Shown: in pieces, positions 12,401-22,200 of the stretch
Layout: every line of letters begins with the position of its first letter
How positions within the stretch are numbered: the stretch's first letter is position 1
Assembly: GCA_963669155.1 (NCBI GenBank)
Contig: OZ022580.1
Span: forward strand, 25,065,005 to 25,129,004
Direction of reading: 5' to 3'
Length of the DNA: 64,000 bases
DNA from: Arbacia lixula
Taxonomy: Eukaryota > Echinodermata > Echinoidea > Arbacioida > Arbaciidae
Program-made: the position numbers and the translations under genes
Notes under the pieces: model-generated
Told to the model about the DNA's origin: nothing
The model's input: only the letters and a program-made list of their open reading frames with translations
The model's database searches: none

Positions 12401-13189
12401 AAAAGCATGACCCAAAATGTGTGTACGAGGTAGTGAATTCAGAACACAACCATACCTATTGTGTATCACACCTGTCAATCCACGAGCAACTGCTAGACCA
12501 CATGTATTAATTCCTTCTGTTTTCTCACTTAATCCCCACCTCAAACAGAACCCAGTTGGTGCTGGTCGCTACAATGTCCAGCATTGGCACGAGGCTCAGC
12601 ATCAGAATGGTCATAGCAGCGTCTTCAACTCAAAGGTCAAGCGAGAGAGGACCAGCAGAGATAACATGATGCAGTAAGTCAGCTCTTCCACATGAAAAGA
12701 AACCCCACAAATAACCAAAATCCCTTGAAAAATCATCTTACCTCATAAAAGTACAACCCCAAAATAGTTCAATGCATTTGTGTTATCATGCAGGTTTAAC
12801 GAGAGTCTACACGATGAAGAAAAGAGCTCCTTTAAAAATCTATCTTTCCTCATAAATTATGGATTATTCAAAACAGTTCAATGCATTCGTTTCATAACAT
12901 AAGGCTTAAAAAGAAGGCCCTGCAAATATTAATGCAACATAAACAAATGAAAAGATTGTATTTTTAGCTACTGGTAGCCCTAATCTCTTGGTTGTCTCTG
13001 AATAGTTCTAAATGATCATGAATAGCACTACTAATATACATGCCTGTTCTGATGCATCGCTCTTCTTGTTTTTGTTTGTTATTCTACAGAGAGAGGATCC
13101 GTGGAGTTAACTCCAAACCAATGGAGAGTCTGAAAACTGAAGAGGACTACGTGAGAGCACGGAGAACAGTGTACGCACAGCAAACATAG
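2788..13189 (+). CDS. LEXM: lymphocyte expansion molecule / CIMAP2, sperm-tail PG-rich repeat protein
   Basis: Ten coding exons: 2788-2843, 3245-3332, 6907-7077, 8236-8358, 9477-9614, 10193-10336, 11348-11515, 12008-12136, 12549-12673, 13090-13189. All junctions are GT-AG and the total is 1242 nt, giving 413 aa plus stop, close to the ~417 aa vertebrate protein. The N-terminus has FQGAPFGT and RFDVSGVHPQSK, hallmarks of LEXM. Seven PGxY motifs follow: LGPGVY (~52), LGPGSY (~109), PGPGTY (~150), LGPGTY (~196), LGPGQY (~245), PGPGNY (~299) and the degenerate VGAGRY (~342). Also conserved are RPCSTRG (exon 4), VRGPYD-like (exon 6), NPVGAGRY (exon 9) and MQERI across the exon 9/10 junction. The family associates with ciliary/flagellar microtubules; mammalian LEXM was named for promoting T-cell expansion. 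The ATG is preceded by AACAAT, and the 56-nt first exon ends at a strong GTAAGA donor. The gene is convergent with DMAP1. Confidence 0.95.
4102..4264. mobile_element. foldback (MITE-like) element
   Basis: Arms of about 70 bp pair with each other. The left arm begins ACAAATATTGACTGC and contains GGGGCACAGTTAAAATCAT and CATGACTATGCCC. The right arm is the near-complement, ending GCAGTCAATATTTGT, with a short loop (TCAGCTTCGCTTC). It has no coding capacity and is inserted within the CCAGTAGAAA array. Confidence 0.75.
4265..4566. mobile_element. second foldback, adjacent, imperfect arms
   Basis: The left arm TATAAACCGAATGTATAGAT (from ~4271) is complementary to the right arm ending ATCTATGTATGAGGTTTATA (4548-4567), about 43 bp each with a few mismatches. 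The interior carries GGGCACAG repeats similar to the neighbouring element, so the two may be parts of one composite family. Confidence 0.55.
7197..7400. repeat. (ATTT)n microsatellite, T run and G run
   Basis: About 190 bp of imperfect ATTT/TTAT repeats ends in a run of T and then 11 G in LEXM intron 3. The homopolymers may be of uncertain length. Confidence 0.8.
7641..7822. mobile_element. MITE with TA flanks
   Basis: Terminal inverted repeats CAGTCAAACCTGTCATAGTGG and CCACTATAGACAGGTTTCACTG are flanked by TA on both sides, as in Tc1/mariner-type MITEs. The interior repeats TATAGCAGCC/TATAGTGGCC motifs. It is noncoding and lies in LEXM intron 3. Confidence 0.65.
7985..8024 (+). pseudogene. 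tRNA 3'-half-like relic
   Basis: GTGGGTTCGAATCCCACCG forms a T-arm with a canonical B box and continues GCTGCCACCA, like an acceptor strand followed by CCA. The matching 5' acceptor strand and D-arm are not present upstream, so this is a fragment or the remains of a tRNA-derived SINE, not a working tRNA gene. Confidence 0.4.
9157..9460. repeat. (CT)n tract ending in poly-C, next to LEXM exon 5
   Basis: About 300 bp of CT-rich repeats with CA and C-rich interruptions and a run of ~15 C. It ends about 15 bp before the acceptor of LEXM exon 5 (CCGCAG at 9471-9476), so it doubles as an extreme polypyrimidine tract. Confidence 0.85.
10854..10966 (+). pseudogene. decayed copy of LEXM exon 7 start (relic A)
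   Basis: This unit begins AGTAGATTA, runs through a pyrimidine tract to TTCAG (ending 10921), and continues with a sequence aligned to the first ~45 bases of exon 7 (CACCCTCTTGCTCCATGCCAG against CATCCTCTTGGTCCAGGCCAG). In the phase of exon 7 it has an immediate in-frame stop (GGT AAT TAG), so it cannot be used as a coding exon. Confidence 0.75.
10967..11268 (+). pseudogene. decayed copy of LEXM exon 7 start (relic B), interrupted by a MITE
   Basis: A second tandem copy of the same unit (AGTAGATTAAGATT and a pyrimidine tract), with an intact acceptor CTCCAG ending 11051. It then encodes G-Q-R-P-H-G-P-G-Q-Y-S-V in the exon 7 phase, keeping the PGxY motif. A 162-bp foldback (11087-11248) interrupts it and brings an in-frame stop. 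The true exon 7 follows from a third unit starting at 11269. Confidence 0.75.
11087..11248. mobile_element. MITE inserted in relic exon B
   Basis: Long terminal inverted repeats: CATTCTCATTGG at the left end and CCAATGAGAATG at the right, continuing inward through matched TCTCGAAGTTAGAAAAATCG and CGATTTTTCTAACTTCG arms. It is noncoding. Confidence 0.8.
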
Positions 13190-13257
13190 AGAAACAACGC
13201 AAATATGAACATAGCCAACAAATCTTCTGATCAAGATGGAACCTATGAAATGAAAAC

Positions 13258-13263
13258 AATAAA
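13258..13263 (+). terminator. proximal poly(A) signal AATAAA of LEXM
   Basis: AATAAA lies 69 nt after the LEXM stop codon. A second AATAAA at 14389-14394 would give a 3' UTR of about 1.2 kb; the sequence alone does not decide which is used. Confidence 0.5.
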
Positions 13264-14388
13264 GTAAATTCAGCAATATAATTTGAACTATTAAAAGCAT
13301 GGATCTTGCTTGTCTATGTTAGATTCAGTGTGAATATGTCTGTCAGAAAAATAGATAGATGAATTAGTCTAGCTTGTAAGTTCATTTGCATGTTTATCTT
13401 GTTATGTGTGTTCTAGACATTGAAGTTCATGCCAATATAGCCATAGAAAGTTTCTTGCTGCATTCAAGTCCATTAGTATTTGTTTGTCTCATATCTGTTC
13501 AGTACTTGCCATGCCCAGTAAATGAATGTCTAAGACGGGACTGAAATGCTGAATATCTAAAGACTATGATTCAGTCAAAATGTGCTTTCGTAGCCTTTTG
13601 TACTTTGTTGAAGGGGACTTCAAATTGTGTTATGCAATAATTGTGCATGTCAATAGAAGAATTTAGATATTGTAGGAGTAGAAATTCTATGCAAAATGTC
13701 ACAAGTGAATGGGCATTGTTTTAACTTTCCAGCGGTTAAATGGGCTGAATGTTAAAGGTTGCATTTATGTGTGACTTTTGTTTAAAATAGATATTGTCAT
13801 CTTAAGATGCGGGTTACAATTTACATTTGAATAATCAATAATGTGTGCTTAAAGTCATAGTCTTTCTCAAATGACTGCATTCCAATTATTAACAGCTTCC
13901 TGTTCCACAATGTGGTAGTTATTTGCCAAAACAGCTGTTTCTATGCATTGTTATGTATAAATCATGTCTATGTGTGTGTATATAACCCCATCCTGTGTCA
14001 AAAGAAATGCACGATGGATACATTATGTTATTCTTTGTGCAAGAAGGCATCACTAATGCCTGCAGAGTTCAATGAAGTCAAAGATCCTGCAAATATAGTT
14101 TTGAATTCCAATGGCGATGTTTCAAAATCATGTGGCGCATATACATGTACATGAATAACTTTATGCAACCGTCCTATTGACTGCATTAACTGTCAGATTT
14201 TGCAAGTATGAATTGAATTTTAATTTATAATTTTCCATTGGAAATATTTTGTACAACATGTATTTAAAAAAATGCAAATACTGGTGTATTATGTAGATAA
14301 TTATTTGTACCAAATATTTTATGCATGTTTTGTACATAGTATTAAAGTGCACAGCACCATAAGCAATATATATTGTAAAGCACGACGT

Positions 14389-14394
14389 AATAAA
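14389..14394 (+). terminator. candidate distal poly(A) signal of LEXM
   Basis: AATAAA in an AT-rich context about 1.2 kb past the LEXM stop. The intervening 13190-14388 shows no coding exon and looks like 3' UTR or intergenic DNA. Confidence 0.3.
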
Positions 14395-14409
14395 AATATA
14401 TGCTTCAAG

Positions 14410-16076
14410 TCAAATATTCATTGCTGTCTGTTTTATTTTCATGATGATAATATTTACATTATATGTACATGTACGCACTTCGTAATACAGCACAGGCTAA
14501 TATTTTAGTGAATTTGAGCATCCTTGATATTTTCACTGCTAAACGAACTACTGCACCTACTGCATTCTTATCCAATGCTCTGTAAGCACGTGTATTTCCA
14601 TCTGTCAGTAGGTAAAAGGGACTTGGCAAATGGGCATTGCGCTTCTGGAAAAATACCACATGTGAAGATGACATACAAACATGCATTGTTGGGATGGGTG
14701 GGATACAGATATTTCACATAAATACATTGAGGATACCAATAGTTACATGGTAATAGTTTCAAGGGAGATTCCAGTCCCCAAATCAGAGAAACAGAGCAAA
14801 ACAAGTTTGAAGAAACTGGAGAACTGATTAGAGATTTATGAATGCTTTTAACCTTTTCAGTGCTAGCCAAAATGTAGTTCTATGGGATTTACGTGTATTA
14901 ATGGAGATAAAAAAAAAATCACATGTGACACAAAAATAGTTCATGTTTCAATTGTGTCTGCTTATTGACAGCAACCTTTGTTGGGTCTCATTTTGCGATT
15001 CTAAAGCAAATTCAGAATAAGAACTTCATACAGAGAACCAGGGCTCTCCCTTAACACTATCCTGGGGGCCAATGGCTACCTGAAACTCTAAAATCAGAGA
15101 AAAATCACTTGTCGCTCACAGTGTAGATAGTCGGGGCCCCCTAAAAGTTCATTAGGCCACCTGGATCTCCTGCTCAAGTGGCCACGTTGGCCACCTTAAA
15201 AAAAAGTTTAGGGCAAGCCTGATAACAGATTATGTAAGTAACCCTGAACAAGCAGTACGGAATATGTAATTCATTGTAATTTCCCTGGAATCTACACTAA
15301 ATGTACAAGCCCAGGCATTTTTGAAAGGTATCAGAATAACTCTAAACAGTAAGCTTTAATTTTGCACTGCTTCTCTGAACATTGAATCTGTCATAACTGA
15401 TGTTTTATTTAAGCTCTGAACCCTCTTTTTAGAATTGGTATTCTTTATCTAATGGGGAAAAGTCAATTCTTCCTTGACCTCAGCAATACAAATTCAGCTT
15501 AAAATGTATACAAACTAGATTTCAAAGATTCACAATAGTCTATATTACAATGGAATGCATCAGTATTGATCAACGCCCTGCTATCTGGTTGTATTCTGTT
15601 TACTTCTCCCTATCACATATAGCCGATATCAAGCGATATCACCCCGCGATACCGATATCTATATTGCTCTTGGGACGTATACTTCCAGTAAGAGATTGGT
15701 ATGTATTCAATTCACGCAATAACGCACAGAATCTGTAATTTCGGCCCTCGTAAACCTCTTAACGTTAATCAAATGACCTAAATGAAAGGGTTGTTACATG
15801 GACAAAGGACTTGAAAAAAAATACCACCAATCACTCACGGCGAGGTTTTTGCCTAACTCAAAATTGATTGTGGATGGACTAATGAAAGAATGAAAAGACA
15901 CAAGCAAGACGATGGCTAAGAATGTTTGTGGACCGGAAGTTCATATCCCAAGAATAAAAGGTAAGAAAATTTGAGCGGCACACGTGTTCAGATTCGGAGA
16001 GCTATATGGGATAGGGAGAGTTCAGGGATGAGGGGAGGGACCTGGTGCTTGATCACAGCGGTCTGATGGGTCTCCT
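14410..16076. other. convergent intergenic interval LEXM / DMAP1
   Basis: Noncoding AT-rich DNA. It includes a GCCAC/GGCC-rich dispersed repeat around 15045-15215 (CAAGTGGCCACGTTGGCCACC) and a minus-strand AATAAA at 15404-15409 that could end the DMAP1 transcript. No coding exon is recognised. Confidence 0.4.
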
Positions 16077-16241
16077 TCACTTCTTGAGCTTCTTCATGAT
16101 GTTGCCTTGCTCCACCGCTGCCAGCCTCTTCTTCCGTTGCTGGGGGAGATGAAGAGGAGAACAAGAGGTGGTGATGAGCAATGAGCCAGGATGTGATTTG
16201 GAGAGAGGGAGAGAGAGAGAGACAGACAGAGAGAGACAGAC

Positions 16242-16293
<52 letters not shown>

Positions 16294-19200
16294 GGGGGTA
16301 AGAAAGAGATAAGTAGAGAGCAAGGGTGAGACAAAAGAAAGAAAAAGAGAAAGTGAGAGAGGACACAAAACAGAGATAAATATAGAGTGATAGCGAAACA
16401 GAAAGAGAGAACAAAAATGAGTACACAAATTAGAGATTAGTACAGTGATAGTGAAACAAAAAGAGAACAAGAGAAAGAGAGTGGACACAAAACAGAAATT
16501 AGTATAGAGTGAGACAGAGAGAAAAAAATTGAAAGAGAGAGCATAAGAGAGAGAGAAGAAGAAGGGGTTGGAAGAGACAGAGAAAGAGAGAGGAAGGAAG
16601 AGAGATAGAAAGATGAAAAGAGATCAAGAGAGAGGGACAGAGCAAGAAAGAGAACAAGAGGGAGGAAAGAGAGAAGAAATGAAAGATAAAAAGGGTGAGT
16701 TCGGTTTTGTGTATTGTGCTTAGTAAATATTTAAATTGTCTCTGTCATGTGCTTTTTGATGTATTTCTTTCAATGCTTTTTTTTTTTTTAAAGAAATGTT
16801 GGAATAAATGAACTGATGTGATATACACTTCATACACAAATACTTACTGGTGTGATAGGAGTGGTTGAAACAACATCAACAATGATCTGGTCTCCAAGCT
16901 CAGACATCTGAAAAAATTGGAGAAAAACAGAAAATTGGCAGATAACTGGATTTAGTTATCTTCATACATTTCAATAAATTTGCACAAAAAAAATGTTGAT
17001 TGAACTTGCTGTATACTCTGAAATCCAAGCAAATTATCTTAAACATGCATATCTCATAGAGCAGCAGATTGCTCAGCACACAAAGGGCTAATCCTGTATA
17101 TGTCACATGACTTCACCACGTCACATGACTTTACCATGTCACGTGACTTCATCACATCACATGACTTCATCCCCTCACCTTCCTGCTGGTGCCTGGAGAC
17201 AGCGGCTCATCCTTGATGTCCTTCTCCTCCTCCCCTCCGAGACCGTCCTCAGATCCCAACGACACGTTCAACGCTGCGGACAATGACGTCGCTGCGGTGG
17301 ATGCGCCCAACGTGATCGACGATGCCGCTAACGATGCCGCCTTAATCCCACTGATGCCTTCTCCAGCAGCTAGGGCAGCTCCTAGAGTGAGGGCAGGCTT
17401 CGATGGCAGCTTGCCTGGGGCGAGGGCTTCGTAGCGATGCCTCAAGGTCTGCAGCTCAAACTCGCAGTTAGCCAGAGCTAGCTTGAGCTCGTATAGCAGC
17501 ACCATATCAGACCTATGAAGAGAGGGGAAAAGCAAAGAAATATTACATGTAAAGTGGTCCTACCTGCTTTATATAATACACATGATTAAATGAATATTGT
17601 ACTTTGAAAATGCAATGTATTATTCCATTTATTTAAATCATTTATTTAACCATTATAAAAAACAAAACAACAAAAATATAACATATTTACAAACGTAAAA
17701 TATTGGCAAGGACCCCTAAGAAGCAAATCTGCGTATGGGCGGGTCCCTTAACAAAACATTAACATTGTAATTTTCAAAGAGAGAGAGCGAGCTACCACAT
17801 CACTACCATTTTATTCTCCTTCTCCTATTCATCTTACCTTTCATGCAGCAACTTCCTCCATCTTTGCTTATCATTATGATCATGATCATTATCATCTTTG
17901 CCATCATTATTATCAAGGCATAAGCTTCCTTTCTACCTGACTTCATTGTTGATACGAAAAACCTTGTCTGTAGGTATAGGTCAAAGAGGGATGTAGGAGT
18001 ATAAAGACCATGTCTCCATAAAGACTTTCTTCCTCTGTTCTCACTGAAAGTGCCCTGGATCAACAAGTTTGATTGCACTATACAGTTCCAAAGTGCGACG
18101 TGAAAGAAGCATGTTGTCAAGACAACTGGTTGTAGACTATTTGGGTAAAGCACACAGCAGTGATCACACCAGGAACTCTCATTGGGAGTGCCCAATGTCC
18201 GACCAGTAAAAATTTTACTTGAGTGACGCTGTTTAGAACCATAAACCTACATAACAATGAATATGATGACACCACTTTGCTGGTACTCTATAAGAGATTT
18301 TCCTACCTGACTTCATTGTAGAGCAGGGACACCTCCTCTGTAGGCATCGGTTGGACAGGAATGCCCAGTTCATCCAGGAGATGCTCGATGGCCTTGGTCT
18401 TCTTGAGGCCAACCGCTGATGGAAGCTTCATCTGCCGACGAGGAAGAAGATGGAAGAAAAAAACAAAATTCAAGAAAACTTGTCATTGCATGATCAGAAG
18501 GGGAAAAAATTAATTTAATAACAATCTCATTGCATATAGAACAGGGGATAGAATCAGAATCCTAAATTGCATGAAATAAAAAACATGGCAATTTTGCATG
18601 AGTAGGGCAAAAAAACGATAATGCAGTCATTAAAAATTTCGCAATTTGACCATGACCTATGACCTTTGCCCTATATGACTCAAAACATATTCAATACACT
18701 GCCCGGTCATAAATCATCATTGTAGTAAGTTGGGTGATGTTTGGTCTTGTTACCTTTGAGGAATTGACCTTTGATCTATATGACCCCACATTTAAGTTAT
18801 TGTCCCATCACATTTTATCATTATAGTACAAAGTTTTAAAAATTTTGGTCAACGTACACAAGATTAAATGTTCTTTGAATGTTTCCATGGTGAGAGTGTA
18901 CTAATAAATACTATTTAGAAAATAGCAAAACTTTTGGTAACACCATGTGGTTGTATTCTTTCGGATAATTTTGCAGAGGTCATTCAGCAAATTGAGCCTA
19001 ATCTTCGTGTTTTGAACAAGACAACAGCTGACAGCGTTAGATTTCAAGTTTCACAGGTTCTCTCTACTGCCAAGCCACCTAGAGCCAACATCAGCAAGGA
19101 CGAACGAGCTGCCATCCAAGGACTTCGTAGGGATCCATCCATCCACATTCTCAAGGCCGACAAGGGAAACGCAACAGTCATCATGCGACAGGACGAATAC

Positions 19201-22200
19201 GACAGCAAGATGGAGAGCCTCCTCAACACTTCAACCTACACCAAACTGTCCAGAGATCCGACGGCTGCTACAGAAAGGAGAATCAACGAGAAATTGCTGA
19301 AAATTCATCGAGAGGACATCATACCCAAGCCGTTATACTTCAAGCTTCGATGTTCGTCATCAACCTGCCCTGTGATCTTTGGACAACCTAAAATACACAA
19401 GCCAGATACGCCACTTAGGCCCATCGTCGCAACAAGGGGATCTCCGACATACGACACGGCTCGACATCTTGCTACGATTCTTCAACCACTTGTTGGGAAC
19501 TCATCTCATCACATCGCCAACTCCAAGCATTTCATTGAGAAACTCAACGCAATTCAAATCTGTCCTACAGATACGCTTGTCAGCTTTGATGTTGAATCTC
19601 TCTTCACCAATGTTCCTGTTTCAGAAGCCTGCAGTATCATCCGACAGAGACTAGAGGAAGACGACGCCCTACCAGAACGGACAGCTATGTCTCCAGAGCA
19701 CATCCAGGATCTACTTCTCACATGCCTCAACTCGACTTCATTCCAGTGGCGTAACTCTTTTTACAAACAGGTTGAAGGAGCAGCAATGGGGTCACCTCTC
19801 TCCCCCATCGTCGCCAACATCTACATGGAGGAATTTGAGACAGCAGCACTTCAAACATCGACTCTCTGCCCCAAATTATGGGTTAGATATGTTGATGATA
19901 TTTTCGTCGTGTGGCAGCACAGCAGAACTGATCTCCAGGAATTTCTTTACCATCTTAATCACAGGCACCCAAGCATCAAGTTCACCATGGAGTTGGAGCA
20001 GGATCTTTCCATCCCATTTCTAGACGTACGCATTACAAGGACAGCTGAGGGAAAGGCATCACACCAAGTCTACCGGAAACCGACGCACACGGACAGGTAC
20101 CTCAATTTTAAATCGTTTCATCACCCTTCTGTTTTACAGTCAGTATCCAGTACTCTCATCAGGCGAGCACACGACATCAGCGACGAGGAACACCTTCAAC
20201 AAGAGCTTCAGCACATCAAGACAGCGCTCACCAGCATCAACGGATACCCTCCTCGAAAGGTGAAGACATCTCTACCTCGTCCGCGCACTCCTGCTCCGCC
20301 ACATTTAGCTTCAGTTTTTCTCCCTTACATAGGACAAGCTTCTCACAAGATTCAGCGGATTCTCAAGAACGTCAACATCCAGGTCAGGCACCGATCTTCA
20401 GGTAAGCTGCACTCCAAGCTCTTCACCCACAAAGACAGGAAGCCGCCGGACACTCAACCAGGAGTCTACAAGATACCGTGTGAATGCGGTCAGTTCTACG
20501 TTGGAGAAACCGGAAGAAGCCTTAGGACCAGACTCAAGGAACACCAGACCAGCTTTAGACGGAACGAGTGGGAGAAATCAGCTATCGTCAAACATGCTCA
20601 GCAACAGAATCATCGCATCGACTGGTCCAACGCAGAACTCATCACATCCATTAAGCACTGGCACACCCGGCGCGTGAGAGAAGCCATCGAGATTCTTCAA
20701 CACGACACGGTACCACAGGAGAGCGGACTTGTGATCAACGATATCTGGATGCCACTTCTTCACCACGCACACCGGCAGCACCACCACGCACAACGCACAC
20801 GGAACGACGACCTACCCGAAAGCTCGGGGAATTGAATACGCCGCACTTTCGCGCTGTTTCACGCTCCAGTGCACACCGCGCATTCGCGCCGCACTTTCGC
20901 ACCTATTCAGCTGTTTCACGCTCTAGTGCACACAGCACAATCGCGCCGAAACGCTCTATTCCTATTGGCTGATTTCAGACACTTTCGGGTTATTTCGGAT
21001 CCCTTCGGATCACAGAAATACCCGGCGCGCTCGTTAGTTTCTTCGAGTTATTCTCCGGATGACGGACAGAGCACACTGCCCGAAACGTCGAGACTGATAC
21101 TCCCTCTTTCAGATTTTGAAAGAAATCTATAGTTAGTTGCAGAACTGACTATAACTTTTCTACACTTTTCTCATTTTCTTTTCTTTTCTTTTCTCTTCAT
21201 CACTACTTTGTGACTAGTTCACAACTTTCATCAACACCCACCCTCTTCTTCTACCTCCATTCCATCCCATTTATTTTCGGTTTAAAACACCGAAAACTAA
21301 AGCTAAAAATAGTCTTGTGTAAGTGTTATAAAATATAAAAATTCACCTCTCCTTTTCACTTTTCACTTTCCTTTCCTTTCTTCACCCCATAAGTGGGCCA
21401 ATTATCCGAAAGAATACAACCACATGGTGTTACCGAAAGTTTTGCTATTTTCTAAATAGTATTTATTGGTACACAAGATTGTGACAGATGGACAGACGGA
21501 CATGACATAAAGCCATTCAGCCACTTCATAGTGGAAGCATAATTAAATAAAACTTACCTTCTGGCTCCTGAGGTACACACCGGACTGCTTGAAATCTGGG
21601 AACTTGATGCCTCCAGTCTCCAAGATCTACAAAATATAAGAGAAATATAGACTAGAAACAGAGGGAAAATAGCCAATATTTCTTGTAAAGTGGTCTGATT
21701 TCACATCACTTTCTGTGGGGAAAAATATCTTAAATGAAATTCTGTAGAACAAAAATACAGCTTGAAAAACAATCAAATTAATTAATTTCATCTAAATTGA
21801 TTTAAATCAGACAAATTTATTATCTAATGATAATAGAAGAACAATATCACAATATATTTCCATGAACCAAACGACCAATCAAACCTCAGTGCGCTCTGAA
21901 ATGTGAGATTCACGCAGAAATGTTCACAAATAGGCATTCATACACAAGCTGGCAAAATCTGAAAAGACAGCGTGCCCTGTGTACGGTACTTAATGCCGGC
22001 ATTTACACAAAATCTCACATGTCAGCAAGCACCGAGATCTTTATGCACCCACTGTGCATGTCTTGGCTCCAAGTATATGGCTACTCACCAAACATCACAC
22101 TGATAGTGCGATTTTAACAGCAGTCGAGATTTCACTTCCGATAATTTATGAGCTTTCTTGGTTCACACACACACAGAAAAATGGACAGATTGAAACAACA

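Larger units (their letters stand above)
18866..21468 (+). mobile_element. Penelope-like retroelement with 12-bp target duplication
   Basis: The insertion is bounded by GTACACAAGATT at 18854-18865 and 21469-21480. It carries a reverse transcriptase with a GIY-YIG endonuclease, the defining pair for EN-plus Penelope-like elements. A 68-bp inverted repeat links the left end (18903-18970) to the right end (21400-21467), and the left copy overlaps the start of the reading frame. A 3' region contains a tandem duplication (20839-20944), a hammerhead-like motif (21046-21101) and a pyrimidine-rich tail. It lies in DMAP1 intron 7, antisense to the host gene. The frame lacks the N-terminal part usual for the family, so it looks 5'-truncated. 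Confidence 0.88.
18640..21540. repeat. older dispersed repeat split by the Penelope-like element
   Basis: Sequence on both sides of the 18866-21468 insertion (left: TGACCTTTGATCTATATGACC; right: GACAGATGGACAGACGGACATG followed by CCACTTCATAGTGGAAGC) resembles a single tract once the insertion and one target copy are removed. Boundaries are approximate. Confidence 0.4.

Noticed and set aside
13912-14154. 80-codon frame downstream of LEXM
   Set aside because: It sits in the probable 3' UTR with no homology that I recognise and ordinary AT-rich composition.
15988-16488. 166-codon minus-strand frame rich in Leu/Ser
   Set aside because: It is mostly the GA tract read on the minus strand. It overlaps DMAP1 exon 11 in a different frame.
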